Below are positions 1 through 14,500 of a DNA stretch of 64,000 nucleotides, piece after piece. The notes beneath the pieces were generated by a model, which saw only the letters and a program-made list of their open reading frames with translations, was not told the DNA's origin and did no database searches. The position numbers and the translations under genes were made by a program. Position 1 is the first letter of the stretch; each line of letters begins with the position of its first letter. Origin of the DNA: Klebsormidium nitens (lineage: Eukaryota; Streptophyta; Klebsormidiophyceae; Klebsormidiales; Klebsormidiaceae); contig DF237033.1 of assembly GCA_000708835.1 (NCBI GenBank), forward strand, positions 1-64,000. The letters are read 5' to 3'.

Positions 1-3000
1 GGCCGTCTAAGCGCCGGCGCATCAAGCAGCATCAGAATCTGGAGGGACCCAAGCGCTACACAATCAGAGCCTGATCATCTTCCGCTACTTGAGAATCCTC
101 ATTTGGGACCCGAAATACACATCGCCCCCCGATACAAGCTGTGCGCTCAGCTCAAGTCTTGAGTCGTAACCAGAGTATGAAGCTCTCAGGCTGCTTGAAG
201 TGATTGATTGGAGGATGACTCGAAGCACGCAACCCTTCGAAAGTTGAAAAGTTATTAGGCGACCGAAACAATTGGGACGTCTTAGAACCTTGCAACGGGC
301 AACGGAGCCATGACCGCAGACTTCAAGTCGTTGGGCCCCTAGGTTCCCAGTAAATCACCATTGCCAATTCCACCTTTATTGGCCGTATCTATGAAAGCAG
401 CTGGAATGGTCCCAAACAAATGCAGGAATGCGCCAATGCAAAGGGGGCATAAGAGAAGTAGAGACGTGGGAATGGGCCTCTTGTGCCCACTTTCAACTCA
501 TCACTGCCCCCTCAACGTTTTGCCAGCGTGCTGAATGCTGCGGCCGGACGTCCGATCACCCTTCACAGTAGTGGGAACAAACTGATACAAACAACTTCAA
601 TACGTTCTGGGAAAAGGTAACCAGAATTGACAACAAATACCGAGAGTTCGAGAAAGAACTCTCAAGAGCATGATTTCCGATTGTTGTGGAGCATCATTGA
701 GACCCGAACAGGGGAACAAGCTAACAGAGGAAGTGCCGACCATTGCCCAGAAGGAAGACAGCTACCAGATCGAACAGGAAGGAAGGCGGCGACTCGGCGC
801 GTACAAGAGATTGAACGGCGGCCTGTTGGTGACATGACGAACCGCACGAGACATCAGGCTTGACAATCAGATACGACGTCCTCTAGACACAAGGAAACGA
901 CGGTTGGCAAAAAAGCCCATGCCTAGATTGACGTGGTAGAGGACACGGAGGGATTGGGGACCGTCGCAATTCTACAAAAAATGCAGCAATGAGATGATCT
1001 GCGAAGTTCAACGACACGGTGGGCAGGCTTCTCCTTGATCAGGGAGAACGCGTGCAACAAAACGGTGGCCTCACTGGGCGCCTTTCGCATAATCAGAGCC
1101 CGTTTCGCTTGATCAGGGGATACAGAGTTCCTCAAAATAATGCGGACAATCAACGGCTAGCAGGGGTCAATAGACCAAATGTCGGCATTCAAGCGCTGAA
1201 AGCGTCTCAAGTGCGGTCATCATTGCCTCGGAAGCCAGACAAATTACACGAACTAAAACTAAAATCACAAAAACATGAACTCAAACTGTGACCCATTCGT
1301 GAGATTCGCGGACAGGAGCTCCCACGCAAATGGCCATCTGCAGGGTTTAGAGACTAGGGAAGCAAACAAAAGAACGGCGAAACGGAACGGGAGGACTACA
1401 TGAGGACCCGCCGACTGACCAGGATGATGCACGGGTGCGCCAACGGGCACCACTTCGAAGATTCCAACGAGAACAAACACGGCGAATAAGGTCAAAGCTG
1501 GCAGAGGTAGAAAGGAGGCGGGAGTCTACGGGAGATCAACAAGAGGTGGGATTTCATTTTTGTCAAAAAAAGGGTCCGGATGGTCGTGCACGGCAAAAAG
1601 TTCAAAGGAAAGGTGCATGGAGCATCAGATGGTGGCTGTGCATGAGTGTTCGCACTCAGCGACAAGTCATCGCCGCCCCCCGAACGGCAGACTACAGGGT
1701 AGCAACGAAATATTCCAGATCGACCGACTCAGTATTTTGACCTTCGTGACTACATCAGTCATCAGAGGTCCGCTTTCGCAGGCAGCCATGAAGAGTGCAC
1801 ATTAGCAGGACCGTGCCACAGACTTGCGCCATCGCTGCCGCGAAATTGGCAACCCCTGATGAGGCTAAGCGGGGATTCGATGTCAGTTGTGGTGGCATTC
1901 GTGGAGATTCCGAATGCCGGCAAGAAAAAGGCAGCAACAGATACGAACATTGAAGCGTAGATGGCATCAGAGCGAGGAATGGAAGTGGGCATCCGATGCC
2001 CATCTCAGTTTGTCATTGCCTATGCACCCACCGTCAGCACGGTGTACGGAAGCGCCAGCGCTGGCAAGAGCCATGCGCTCTGGAAAGTAACCGGCTGCAA
2101 ATCTGCAAGGGTGCGTGGAATACCAGAGAAGCACTTTCCAGCAGTAAATCAGCCGGTTGTGAGCTCATTCTGCCTAATGCTGCTCGCAACCTTTTTGGCC
2201 ACAGCAAGGAGCCCTTCTGCGTATGACTTACGGCGAACGAATACATATACAAATCATTTTCCTGAAGCCATACATGACGCCGCACCATCTGTCCTCACTC
2301 CTGTCGGCTATACGACGTTACTGGTGAAAGACCGAACAACGGGTGAAAATGGCGCCACAACGGATGCTTTAAACTGACACTAGAAAATGCGAAGACAGCG
2401 CCGCTTCTTTTGTCCAGTCACAAAAACATCAACGAAGCACGGGACTCCCCTCTACGACCAAGGTAATGAAAGACCACGAGGATTCAACTCCCACGCGTAG
2501 CAGCAGAAACACCCGCGCCTTACATTGGCGACTAATAGACAGAGGAATCGACAGCGGCATAGGACTTCACAAGTTGCTGAGCAGCCCGCTAATACTCGCG
2601 CTTCCCACCGTTACTCCTAGACAAAGGCGTCTGAAAGGGACAGAACAATTTCGATGGGCTGCCGAAGCATCCCAGCCGCTCATCATAGCCACTCGTCATA
2701 GCCTAGGGATGTGGGTTGATCGAAAAAGAGACATTAAAGCACGGTAGCACTAAATTGTGATTGGCGAGGTGGATACTCGAAAGTGCAATGCTGCAAGATT
2801 CGGGCCACTTGCCCAGAGAAGAGACGTCTTCGCGAACAGCGGAAGCATTCCGTTGGTCCAAGCGATGCAAAGACTTCACGAGTCGGTTTATCAGGGACAC
2901 AAGGGGCGGAGCGTGCCGGAATTGTGACGTCTGGACGGAACATAAGCACGCAGGTTGCAGAACTTTCAGTGGAGTGCACAGGCTTTATTAGGTCAAGGCT

Positions 3001-6000
3001 GAGGATCCGGAGAAAAACAGAATGGCCGAGCTTTACAGCTAGGGGCTGAAACATCATGAAAATGGCAGAAGGAAAGAGTCATCTTAAGCCCCTAAATCTG
3101 GACCGCGCGGAGTACACGAGGGCGCACGGCCCGGGAGACGGCATAGAGGTACGCGCAAAAGTCAATAGCTTGTGAAGTGGACGGCAAGACTGGCACAATG
3201 GGATCCCCAACACTGTATAGTTTGCATGACTGGCCAGTTTGAACAGCATAATGTTGACAAAGTAAACATGCAAAAATCCCCAAAGAAACGGGATCGCAAA
3301 TCTCAAAGGGCAATCGGCTGGGCGTGAGAAACCTTGAAAGTGGCGCGATAGGGTGATGGGATTGAGGTCAAAAGTGCATCGTTGAGCTTGTTTGGCCCAA
3401 CTTTTCAAGAGTCTTCATTTACCCCCCCCAACAAAGGTCAAATTTTTAGGCATTGCGAGAACGAAGACAACAGACTGAGTTCGGCCAAAGCCGTGACCAG
3501 TGGACCAACCGGCTGACCACGTCGGACTAGACGCTCTAACTAGCGCGTCAATCTTGGTCACAGGAAAAGATGCACTAGTCACCAAGGCACGAGTTGGGAG
3601 CAGAGGCGTCTGAGAAACACCCGCAGGCATGTACACTTGGGTGGCAGAAGCACCCGAACTTCGTCATCATAGCCTCGAAAGGTGATCAAGAAAAACTGGG
3701 CCGCACGAGAGTTTGTCCTTGTGCAAAGAACCGCAGTGAAGTGTATTCACGAAGCGCCAGATTTGAATGGGTCTAGTGAAACGGCTAGAGGGTAGACTCG
3801 TCCGGTCCAAAGAGAAAAACAACCCTTGTATGACGCTTGCAAGCCGCGATAGACAGGACAGCATAGAGTGGCCGATCGGGCAAGGGGGAGGATCATTTCA
3901 CGCAGAGAAGCGGCTTTGCAATGTCCGCATCACCTGTTCTCCGGCCAAGAACTTTGATTCTGGAACGAAGCAGCAGATATGGAAGAGCTGGAAGGCACAG
4001 TGGATTGAAGCTTGCAACCGATGGGGGTTGTAATACGTCAGAAAGGCGCGGAAACGCCGAAAGGTGGAGAAACCCATGTTGCAGCAAACCTACCAACGCG
4101 ACAGCATGCCAAAGCGAACTTGAACCGCGTGAGGGTTCGGTGGATACTTTTAAGTCGTGACAACGATCAAAGATCGAATGGTTCGGCATCGGACATCCCG
4201 TGGCGTGACGATGGTGTTCGTCAAAGTCAAGCGCTCTTCATTGCCTTCCCTTACAAATCGACCATAATGGAAGTTTCATGCTGGATAAAGATTGCCAGGA
4301 TACTCGCATCAAACCACCTCGTCTGAGGTCGACCTTCACTGATGAGCATGCGCGCAGTCAGATGCCACAATCCATAAAGTTTCGCATTATGTTCCGTCAG
4401 CAGAGTTACAGGGCAAGGATCATGAATCAACGATATGAAGCGCCAACATTCAAACCGCTTTTGGACCTCAAAGTTCGTCCAATTGTCTACGTGGCAACCC
4501 TCTCACATCACGTGCTTTAGCTTTACGTGAAAGCATCACAGAACTGAACGGACGGCAGCTTCAACGGAATGACCGGGTGAAAAAGGCACAACTACCGGTA
4601 TACCAAGTACGAATTGGTCAATCAAGCAAAGAAATCCTCAAAAATAGGCGGAACGAGGCAAGACGTCCAAATTAGAGGGCAATATGAGAGAGTAAAGCAA
4701 TCAAGAGATAGTCGATTCAAGTATGACGGCGTTGCGAAGAACGAAGCGGAATCACAAAGACACGCACCAGAACTTCGTGTGTAAAACGACAACGCGAATC
4801 CAGCAGAAGTGCACTACCTTGATGTGCTGATTACTGGAGCAATAAGCGCATACACAAGCATTCAGACTGGCCACTGGAAAAAGCTCAAAAGGCGTCCGAC
4901 AAGTGCACGATGAATGGGGGTTGCCGAGTATACCCAGATAAGCTTGCTCCGGCCGTCATAGCCTTCGAGACGCAAGAAGAAAACTGCACCTCGTTTCAAT
5001 TGACTACCGCCAATGACCGACTGCCGCGATGGATAGCGAAGACGACCAGAGGGCTAGGTTTCGACGATCATGTGTAGGACCCAACGAGCAAAGTATGCAA
5101 CGTCCAGAAGATTAGCCGGCCGCAGCGGTGCATGGCCTTTCGGTTCATATGGCAAGAGAAGGGAGCGCGCAAAGCTCACAACTGTTGGATTACCCAGAAG
5201 TTCGCAAACTGTGATGGCTGGCGTACGAAGAGGCAAAGGAGAGCGGATATTGTAAAGGCTGCATCGTACCGATGACCAAGGGCAGTGACCGCAAAGGAGC
5301 GACTGGTTGGACGGGACGGAGAGAACGAGGCTCGGAAATTGTCGCAGTCATCGAGGCGGAAAAAGTTGCAAATACTGGATGATCCTGGGGCGCTGTGAGT
5401 CCCGCTTTAAGTCATGATCAATTTCAGCGACTTGATGACTGAAAGTAGTTCTTCCGTTGAAAGGACCAGATTAACACCCCTACTTTGGTAACGAATAGGT
5501 CGTTGCGACCTACACACGAACATTGTCTGAAGGATACCTCGAATCGAAGCGGCAGAGGCCCGGCTCTTACATCGACGACTGTCCCTCCTATCAACCCTGG
5601 TGGGATTGACGGCACCACCGAGAATCGGACTGGACCCCACACGGGCGGGCCCGGACAGACTGCTACCTTCAGCGCTGCAAGAAGGACGAAATTATCACTA
5701 CCTCGAACAGTCTAGGAAGTCAAGGGCGTCAGGGGTCTTTAAGATTGTTGACAACCGGACCCAGAATGTGCTCATCATGGCCCTCAATCCTCAAGAAACG
5801 TACTTGATATTTTTGTTGATCTTTCTGATGCTAGGAGTTGGTGAGATTGGCCGAGCCAGAATGCGCAAAGGACCCTCTGGTTCGTGAGCCCTGGTCTGAC
5901 ATTCATGGGTGTTCGAAAGGAGCAAAGTCGTGCAAAAGTCCGATGCCCAGACTTGTCTCCTCTCAACGAGAAGCAATTAAATGAAACCGAAGGGTAAGCA

Positions 6001-6309
6001 CTAAGGACCCAACTAGTGACGGACCGGCTCTTGATAGATTGGATTCCACCATCGGATTCAGTTTAGCAGGATGATGTGGACGTCTCGCAACGCTGGCTTG
6101 TGTCATTAGGGTCTCAGAGATCTTCGAACGAAATCAGAGTGCACAATCGGGCTCCATCTTGTGAGTGACGGGCAAAATATCATACCACTAGGTATCTCAA
6201 AAGCACGGCCTAAGAGGTTGGGGCTTCAAATAAAGCCCGCGGCTTTCGTAAGGGCATTACAGAGTTGTGAAACACGAACAGCGGTAAGTATCCATGACAT
6301 GAAACCATA

Positions 6310-6395
6310 ATTGTGAATCAGGGCTTCAAAAGACTGAACGCAGCGGTGGTGCTTTCCAATCCGCACCAAGGCGTAACTCAACACGGCCCTCGATT
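6310..6395 (+). mobile_element. Decayed copia-type reverse transcriptase fragment (copy 1)
   Basis: The segment has the layout GGGCTTCA, then 42 bases to GCACC, then 14 bases to CACGGCCCT. The copies near 9.8 kb and 32.9 kb share the same order and nearly the same spacing. One frame reads LVNQGFKR, resembling the copia motif R-L-V-x-K-G-F. The distance from this motif to the GCACC box fits the canonical KGF to (F)AP spacing of about 42 bases. It is broken and non-coding. Call it a remnant at modest confidence. Confidence 0.45.
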
Positions 6396-9300
6396 ACGTC
6401 AGCATGAGCACTCCGTTAACGGCTGTTTATTTCTACTTTCGATAGGGGCCTTGGTCGCAATTGGCCCTGGCAAAGCCGCATTAAAGCGAAGCAGCGCAAG
6501 TGGCGTGAGCGGAGAAGCACCGAGGCCATATGGCTCTGAAAATGCATTAGCTACGATCCACGTGGCGGACTGCTGAGAGGATTGTGTAACCAGACTGCCG
6601 TGGCACTCCCACGCAACTTAAAGAAGTCGGCTTGCTATTCAAAGTCAACAAAACAGTGCCATACTACTTTATCATCGTTGAGAGAAATACGTCATTCTCA
6701 AAGAACCGCCACGCACGGCCGGGGGGCCTTCAAAAGTCTGAAACATCTTACCGAGACTAAGGCCTTGGCGATCTTTGACCAAAATTCGACGCCGACAAGC
6801 GGGCGACAAGCTGTGTAGGCCACCCTGAAGCGCAGGCCATTTTGCGCTGTTGGTTTGCGGACACAGACTGGCAGCCAGCAATTGCTGATGTGAAGAACTA
6901 AGGCGGGCAGATTGCAAAACATTGGTTCAGTGCATCTGAAAACGGCTCAAAACTGGTCTAAAATTCTCATTAAGATAAAAGCTTAAAGCAGGGGGCATCA
7001 GAAGAAATGAAGGAGTGGAACAACGTTTCCATTCCACCACTACTTTCCCCGCCCCTTGAATGACCAAACCTGGGGAGTCCTACTTACAGGTACAATATCG
7101 AATGACGAGCCCAGGTCAAGCTTCCGGCTTGGTCCAGACATACATGTATTGGACTTATCATTTCTTTTGGGCTAAAGAGGGTGAATCAGCAAGCCGCACC
7201 TTCCACCCCGGTTATAAACGGTTAGCTGTATAAGTTACCAGTGCATGAAAGTCCGGGCCCCGGACAAGAAAGCACATGAGGAGTCTTAAGCTACCTGCCC
7301 CACGAGAATGTGACGTGCGTGTACTTTTTCAGGGCTTGAGGAGCATCTCGAAAGCATCAGAGCCATTAAACCTTCCTGCCACTCTTGGCGCTTGACGCCC
7401 AGTTTCGGCTCATCTTCGCCTTTTCACACATACCCACGCCGTCAGCACACCAGGCGGAAATCAGAGGAAACGCCACGCTCTAAAAGCAGAAATGCATAAG
7501 GTGACGGCTGATATATAATCCATAGGACTCGCGGAGAACACTCGACCCCTACCAGTGAGCCTTACGCCCACTTGAGCTCATCATTGTCTTTGACACGCCG
7601 GTAAGCCAAGGCGTCCGAGAAGACACAAGAAGAGGACATTGGGGATACCGAAGCTCCGCAGTCGAACCATCACAGCCTCGACGATCCAATAGAAAGGAAG
7701 CAATCTCCATCAGTCCAAAAATTACCAACCTCTATGGGAGTGTAGTCAACAAGGGTAACATTCAAGCGCTGGCTTCGAAGGGGTCGAGAGAGACTTGCGA
7801 GGCAAAAAGGCGCACACTCGTGGTATTGAAGAAAACTAGACCAACGAAAACAAATGTTTCAAGGCTGGCCGGGAGAATCTGCCGACATCAAGTGGGGGAA
7901 ACGGGCAAGGGGCAGGATACTCTCAAGCGTATGGGCGGATTCGCAAGGTCTGTCCAACTCGCTCTGCCTCCTTCAATTGAGAGTGCTAATGAGAGTGCTA
8001 AAGGTGAGGCTCCAAGTAACGCAAAAGCTGGAATACACGGAAGTACTTGGAAAGCACAAAGATGGAAAGTTGGATATCTGAGGGGTGTAGAAAAACACAC
8101 AAGCGCAGAAAATGCGAAAGGTTGTCAGACCCACAATGACCCGGTTTGCAAAGCAAAAGGAACATTCTAGCTCCAGGGGGATGTGTGGGTGCCAATCCAA
8201 AATCGGCACCACGTAGCCCAACAACGTGTGACTTGTCATCGCCAGAAGATTAGACTTCTGAAAACGGTCGAAACTGGTAATAGAATAGGAAGTCCATCCG
8301 GCAACAAAAGCTGCCAACAGGTGCAGGCAGTAAATACAGGATGCGACAAGGGTTTCCAACGGGGGCTCGTAAGGAAGACAACTACCCATGACATATACCT
8401 TCGGAAGATGTAGATGAAAAACGTCAAGAGGCCAAACCGGCGTCAGGGCGTTGGAAGTATCCAATTATTTGTACTAGTGTTGCTCAGACGCAAAGGAAGG
8501 CATGGCGTCGCCTGGCAAACTCTTTGGTGAAATACTAAACCGTTAATCAGGATATCAGGGACAAACAAAGGGACTGGAACAAACGAGCCGGCAGTGTTGA
8601 AAGCCTCTCGGACCGAGCACAAACCTACCAAATCGCGAAGATTCCTTGAGGCACGGGGACCACTGAAGCGAAGAATTCGGTAGAAGCGTACGGAAGCGAA
8701 CGGATTCTGACACAGCAGGGTGCTGAGAAAGATAAAATGTGAGCAGTTTAGCATGCTCAATGTAACGGGAAAGACGTGCACCAAAGTAAGCTTTGCTATG
8801 GGTTCAAAAATGGCGTCCGTCGACGACGATATCATGTGCGACTTTGCACGGAAAGTGTCTCGTCATCACCATCGGAAGTTCGACCTCTTCGGCTCAAAGA
8901 AAAGCCTAGGGTGGACACTTCCAAACTCCTCGGCGAATTGATGCAAGACCAACAAAAAATTGGAACGAGGATGCATACCGATGAGCCAATGTGTTGAGAC
9001 TTGCAATCAGGAAGCATTTGGTCGTCCAGGGAAAGAAGCTCTGCTAAACCGGAGACAATCTGTTCGGTTCTGTATTCGGAATGACTTGCAGTAATCGTGA
9101 AGACTTTCACAAATCATACAAGACAACTTGGCTCCTGGTTGATGTTACCTGAGACTAAGAACATCAAGGTACTAAAAACGGATTTCAAGCAACGCTTTTT
9201 ACCCTACGACTCGCATCCACCGCCGACTTCAGAACCGTTGCTACGGCCAGACCGGAACGGGGTCGCCAACGGGAACGGAACTGGTCAAGCTCGCGTCGCC

Positions 9301-9735
9301 CCCTCTGCAAAGACGGGAAATGATTTACATGTCGCATACATCGAGATTGCTGGCTCGGGGGTGTCCGCATACCTAGGAGCAAGGTGTACTCACATCTGCC
9401 TTGTCTCAAACTCAAAGGTTAGCAGAGGATACATTTTATGGTCGTTTTTTCACCCGCTCTATCTGGATGAAGGACGAAGTCATTGTTGCAACAACACATA
9501 GTTTGAACGACGGCGTCAGCCTGAGACGGAAAGATAATTGGTTCTCTTGCACCCAGGTTTGTCTCATCACCGCCTCAAGACATCAGTCCACGAACCACTG
9601 GTGACTGCGTTTACCGCTCGACAACTGGAACATAGGTTCTAGATCGGACCAGATGGACGCTTCTATACGGACTTATAGAAGCCCGCAGGATCGGCTGGTC
9701 TCAGGTTTGACACAAGAGCATGGTCCGTACACTCC

Positions 9736-9865
9736 GGTAACTGTTAATGTACAAAAGGTGTCGCGTTGGCAAAAAGTGGCACTCGTCATCAAGGGCTTCA
9801 GATCCGAAGAAGGTGTGCTCTCAGGGCATTCCGCACCCAGCTGTCGGTCAGCACGGCCCTTAACA
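9736..9865 (+). mobile_element. Decayed Ty1/copia reverse transcriptase fragment (copy 2)
   Basis: This is the clearest retroelement protein trace. The + strand reads VNVQKVSRWQKVALVIKGF, then R-S-E-E-G-V, then H-S-A-P about 13 residues after the KGF glycine. That matches the copia pattern in which a K-A-R-L-V-x-K-G-F-x-Q-x-x-G-(V/I) block is followed by T-F-A-P. The frame stays open for only about 90 codons and has no continuation into the YVDD core, so the element is dead. The downstream CACGGCCCT box is shared with the other copies. Confidence 0.65.
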
Positions 9866-10639
9866 GAGATCCGGGACACCGCAAGGTCGCCTCGGAACTC
9901 GTTAACAATGCTCGATAAAAGGAAGCGCTACTGAAGCACGGTTACACCGATCACATCCAACGTATCCGCGGTGCGCTGCTGCTAACGTCGATATTGACCG
10001 CCACAGCGGGACGCAACATTTGTGGTCGCCCGTTGATTTTCCTAAGCATGCTGTCCAGCAGGCTTCTGTAAGCGTACTGCTTTACTAGTACAGCAAGCCG
10101 GAGCGAAGCTTCAAATCTTGGCTTCTAGTTGCTTCGAAGCGACCAAACAATTTCGAGGCTCGGGGACTGATGTCACAATTGCTGATTTCCAAGGAATTCT
10201 TCCTTTCCAGATACTTTCAAAGACACTCACAGATTCTACAGCCTGACAAGCAGCCCTCGATAGAAAAGCACGACCCAGATTATGCTCAAATCAGAACCTC
10301 CAAAGACATCAAAAGAAATGCAGACGGACCAAACCAATGAGAGAAAGATGCGAGCAAGTAAGTCGGATCAAAGATGACATCATTGAGGCAGCGATCATCG
10401 AGAATTGATCTGACGACGAAAACCCTAACAGAATTGCACACCACCGTTTGGAAGACCGGAGCACGAAAAGCACTGGTGGAAGAACGGCATCAGAACCATG
10501 TCGGCAACGCTTGAGCCCCGTTTGCTCAAAAACAAATCATCTTATGCAGTCAGCAGAGTCACCCAAGACGGGGTCCGTGATACGAACAGAAGATACCGAA
10601 TTGTTTGAGTTGCAAGGGGTATGAGACCTTCACGTTTCG

Positions 10640-10825
10640 ATGGGCCCTCGTCTGCCAATTCTGAGGTCGTCATTGCCTTGCACTACTGCCCAAGCGCCGG
10701 AGAAGGAGGACCATGGAGCAGGACATCATACGAGATACACACGTCATTCACGTCTCAAGCGGCGTCAGAATCCGATGCGGCGAGTAGGCCTGTTCTGCCC
10801 AGATTAAGCTCATCACTACCTTGAG
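10640..10825 (+). repeat. Dispersed degenerate repeat, copy A (partner near 33.45-33.62 kb)
   Basis: Shared landmarks in the same order and orientation are: a TGCC..TTCTGAGGTCGTCATTGCC-like block, CATTGCCTTGCACT, CCATGGAGCAGGACATCA followed by ACGAGA, and GAGTAGGCCTGT. The copies are about 23 kb apart and clearly diverged. They probably derive from the same retroelement family as the reverse transcriptase fragments, but no protein function could be assigned to this segment. Confidence 0.65.
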
Positions 10826-11483
10826 GTCGCCGTCAGCTCGTCGCACTGCCGGGCAAGACTTCCAAAGAAAGAACGCGACGGCTGGAACAAGCGGCAACTG
10901 GAAGACTAGAGATCAAGCAAGCGTAAGCTCACGCTGTGATAACTTGAGCTAGATCATGACGTCAAAGGACAGCGGAACTGACTAACGTGTCCCTGAGAGC
11001 ACAGTCAACAAGATCGATGAGACCGTAACCATAACGGAAGGGATGCGATGCAAAGCAATGGCGCTTCAACCAGATGGAACGGGCTGGTAAAGCACTTGAG
11101 TCGATCGTGATAATTGGAAAAAAATCGGGCTGCGAACACAGCAGTGCGACCAACGCCATGATGAGACGAACGGACTGCTGCGTGCACGTAAGTGGCAGGG
11201 AATCAGGAACAAGGACAAAGTACGAAGGCACTGGTGATGACAAACTCACCGGACCTACTTTAAGCGCAAAAGAAAATAGTTTCCGGATGTAGATCGGGGA
11301 GGCCAGCGGGGCTGCACACTTCTACGGTTACGTCACGGTGTTTAGCTTTTGAAAGTGTTATTAATTTGTCCCCTACCCACAAACCGTGACACTGCTGCAT
11401 TATTGAAGGGACAATCTTGACGGGAACAGTCCGCAAATCCTCGTTGGGTTGCGAAAGCACCCCAGATTTAATCATCACAGCCC

Positions 11484-11580
11484 TGCGGATTCAAGCAAAC
11501 GGAAAGCGAGCGGGATATCAGCCCAGCCACATTCGTAATCGATGGGTCTTCTTCATATCTGTCGAGCTCACAACCGAGAA
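11484..11580 (+). repeat. Dispersed degenerate repeat, copy A (partner near 34.20-34.29 kb)
   Basis: The block holds CAAGCAAACGGAAA, then CAGCCCA, then ACTCGTAAT-like sequence, then a segment ending in ACCGAAG-like bases. The same series recurs in the same order near 34.20-34.29 kb. The two copies are diverged and in the same orientation. No coding function is recognised. Confidence 0.5.
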
Positions 11581-14500
11581 GCGCATACCAGGGGAAAAGC
11601 ACCACAGCTCAGGCACAGGGACTATGGTGGTGGAAACGTGAAGACATGGAGAGAGCCCAGAGCTGGAGATCTGGACGGCACGGGAGCTCGCCCAAACTTT
11701 GGGGGCAGTGCCAAAGAACGTGGCACTCGAATTTCCGATGGTTCGTTTGACAGCGTAGTTCATTTTTCCGGCCTCCGGGGATGTCTTCACGAAGGGGGCA
11801 CTTCTGAATTTGGAATTATGATGGGGAGCAGGCAAAGCGAGCCGGAATCGGACAGGAGGGCATGTCGTCAATCATCGAGCGCATCGTGAGAGACAGGTGC
11901 ACGCAACGGAGAAGCATTTGATGAAGCTAACGGTTTCGCCAACTCAACTACAGTCTCCGCGATTCCCGTGCTTCAAAGGATGCGCACAGCCAAGATACTT
12001 GAAGGTGGTTCGGGCTAAGTAGCCATGCGCGCGCACTGCGTTGGTTTAGCTCTACAACCGTAGGGGAACTACCCAAAACCCAAACAATACAAACGTTACC
12101 CGAGTTCAAGTTGCGAGGGTGAAAGGACGTCGGATTGAGGGTCGAGAAGCAAGTTGCCCCTCACAGGCAGCGAGGATCTCCCGCTGATTGGACTTTGCAC
12201 TAAAGGCAACAACAGGAAGCATTCGGTCTGACCGCTGTTCCTTCTTATCCGGAAAAGGACACTTTCAAGCGACTCGGTAGAAATTGAGATGTTACGAAAA
12301 GCGAGTTCGCTGTAGAAGGATTGTCTAGAATCGTCCAGCGGACAGCTACTCTTGAGAAATGGTCCTCAAAGAAGGCTTCCAGAACAAGGCTCTCGGGAGT
12401 CAAGAGCAAAGTGGAGAGGTGTTGAAGGAAGGCGCTAAATCAAGAACGAAAGCAACGATTATGGTTTTTTTTCAGAAGGATTGTAAGCAGGGGCGCAAGA
12501 AGGAGACGAGGACATTGGATGCCACAAGCCCTACGCAGCCGCCGTTTGACTTTCCTGGCACTGCGCTTCTACCATGTACATACGCGCGGGGTCATTATGG
12601 TGACAATCTGACGTCTAAGAGGCCGAAAAGCAACTTGGAGTGCAATGCCCAATTCTAGGTCGTCGTGGCCGATATGAGATGCAAAAATGCATCAGCAACG
12701 CGCCTACGAGCAGCTCAAGAACGCACTTGATCACAATTGGCCGCCACTTTCAAACTTAGGACTTTCGGAGGGTTATCTCCGTCGGATTTCGTTCCCAGGC
12801 TTGTCTTCGGCAAGCCAGCAGTAATAAATCTCATTGTAAAAGGCAAAATCAGAAACGCTCCTCAGCCGACGATAATCAAAGCAGAATCACTGACGCAGCC
12901 AATGGCTTGTTTCGTGAGGCAACACTTGGCTTTGGTTTCTGATGTCAAGAAGGTGTCGGCCGCTTTTAGGCCGATACAAGCTCCTCCTTGCCGTTTCGGG
13001 AAGTTTGTCTGGAATGTTGAGAAAAGATGAACTCACTGTCGCAGCGCTGCGGTAATATGCCTTTGACCAAACAACATGATCAAGCCGCACTGACTGTCGA
13101 TGCACAACAGAAGGATCCACGGGCCCTCTCATTTCCAAAAGTGTAGCCAAGAAGGGGGAGAAGTAATAAGATTCTAGCAGACAACAGCCAACTGGACAAG
13201 ATAGAACAACGAGGCTCCCGAGAGACCGAGCGGAGTCGAAAATAGGGGGCCGGTGTACAATCTAAAGAAGGCTTTCTATGATCCATCCCATATTTGCAAC
13301 CCAGATACATTGTGCGGGGTTTGAAAAAGCAGATGATCGAAGCATTCGAATACTTCGGCGGCGACTTTGAAGTGAATGCACCTGCTTTGAGGCCGCTACG
13401 ATCCCAACGGGCGACAGGCGCTTGTATCGCCAAGTGGGGCGACCTGGCTTTGAGTTGGTTAACGATCCTCAATCTTTCCTGCTCCAGAGACGGAGGCATC
13501 GATTAGGGGCACACGGGAGCTGTTAAGAGATCGATCACCAGGAGTACAGACGAGCGAGGCACCAAGCGAAGAGGTCGCTTTGCAAAGGCGTGCTCTGAAG
13601 ACAAGTTACAAGCAAAGGACGCAACGACCAGCAGTTTCGCAGAAAAGCATGGATGCAAAGGGAACGACATTCGAGGCGCCAAGAACATGGCTGCACACGG
13701 CTGACTCTCACGTCAATGATGGGGTCCTCGACGCAAATTCGGCTTAGTTATATTACGCGACCAAAGTTGCTGATATGGGCAATATGAGGACGGCCGCAAC
13801 GCTTGTTGGCCCCTTTCGGCAGGAAACACACTCAAGCGAGCACTACATGGAAGTAAGCTGGACGCCAAGCCGACATTTTAACTCGGAACATAGGTTACCC
13901 GTCTCACGGGCTTCGTTTGAAAGGCACCTTCATTGAAGCGTCACTGTTGCGAAGCTCAAGGACATGTTGGCTTTGATCTGTTTTTCAGGTCTCCTCTTCG
14001 ATGGAAATGCTGTACGCAGCAAACGCTGGCCCATTTAAGCTGACAAGGAGGATTTAGATCTACACAAGCTAAAGCATTCCGAAGTCGTTGCCCAAAAGTG
14101 TCGCCTACCTAGTCGCTTGTTCGCAGGGCCACCGTAAGCAACGGGTCCAGTCTTGGTAGATTTGGCAGCCGGAACGGACCTCCGACGGACTGAACGCCAA
14201 CGGAATGGACGCTGGAGGTGCTCCTCCTTCATCATCTGCAAAAGAGAAGGTGAAGGCGCTCATGAACCCGCAACATATGTCAGAGCAACAAAGGCTGACG
14301 CAACGGCGTGAAGTAGGTCCGATCGGCGAAAGACATAGGAGTCCATCCTCGGAAATGGATACCCAAAAGAGGCCCTGAGCATAGGAAGCGGAACAGGGCA
14401 TCAAGGGCGTCGTCGATCGGGAAGGGTGTATTGCCCAGGTGCAGTGTGTTTTCCCCAATACAAGCATGGTCAAAAGGACCTAACACCAAAACCTGGGATT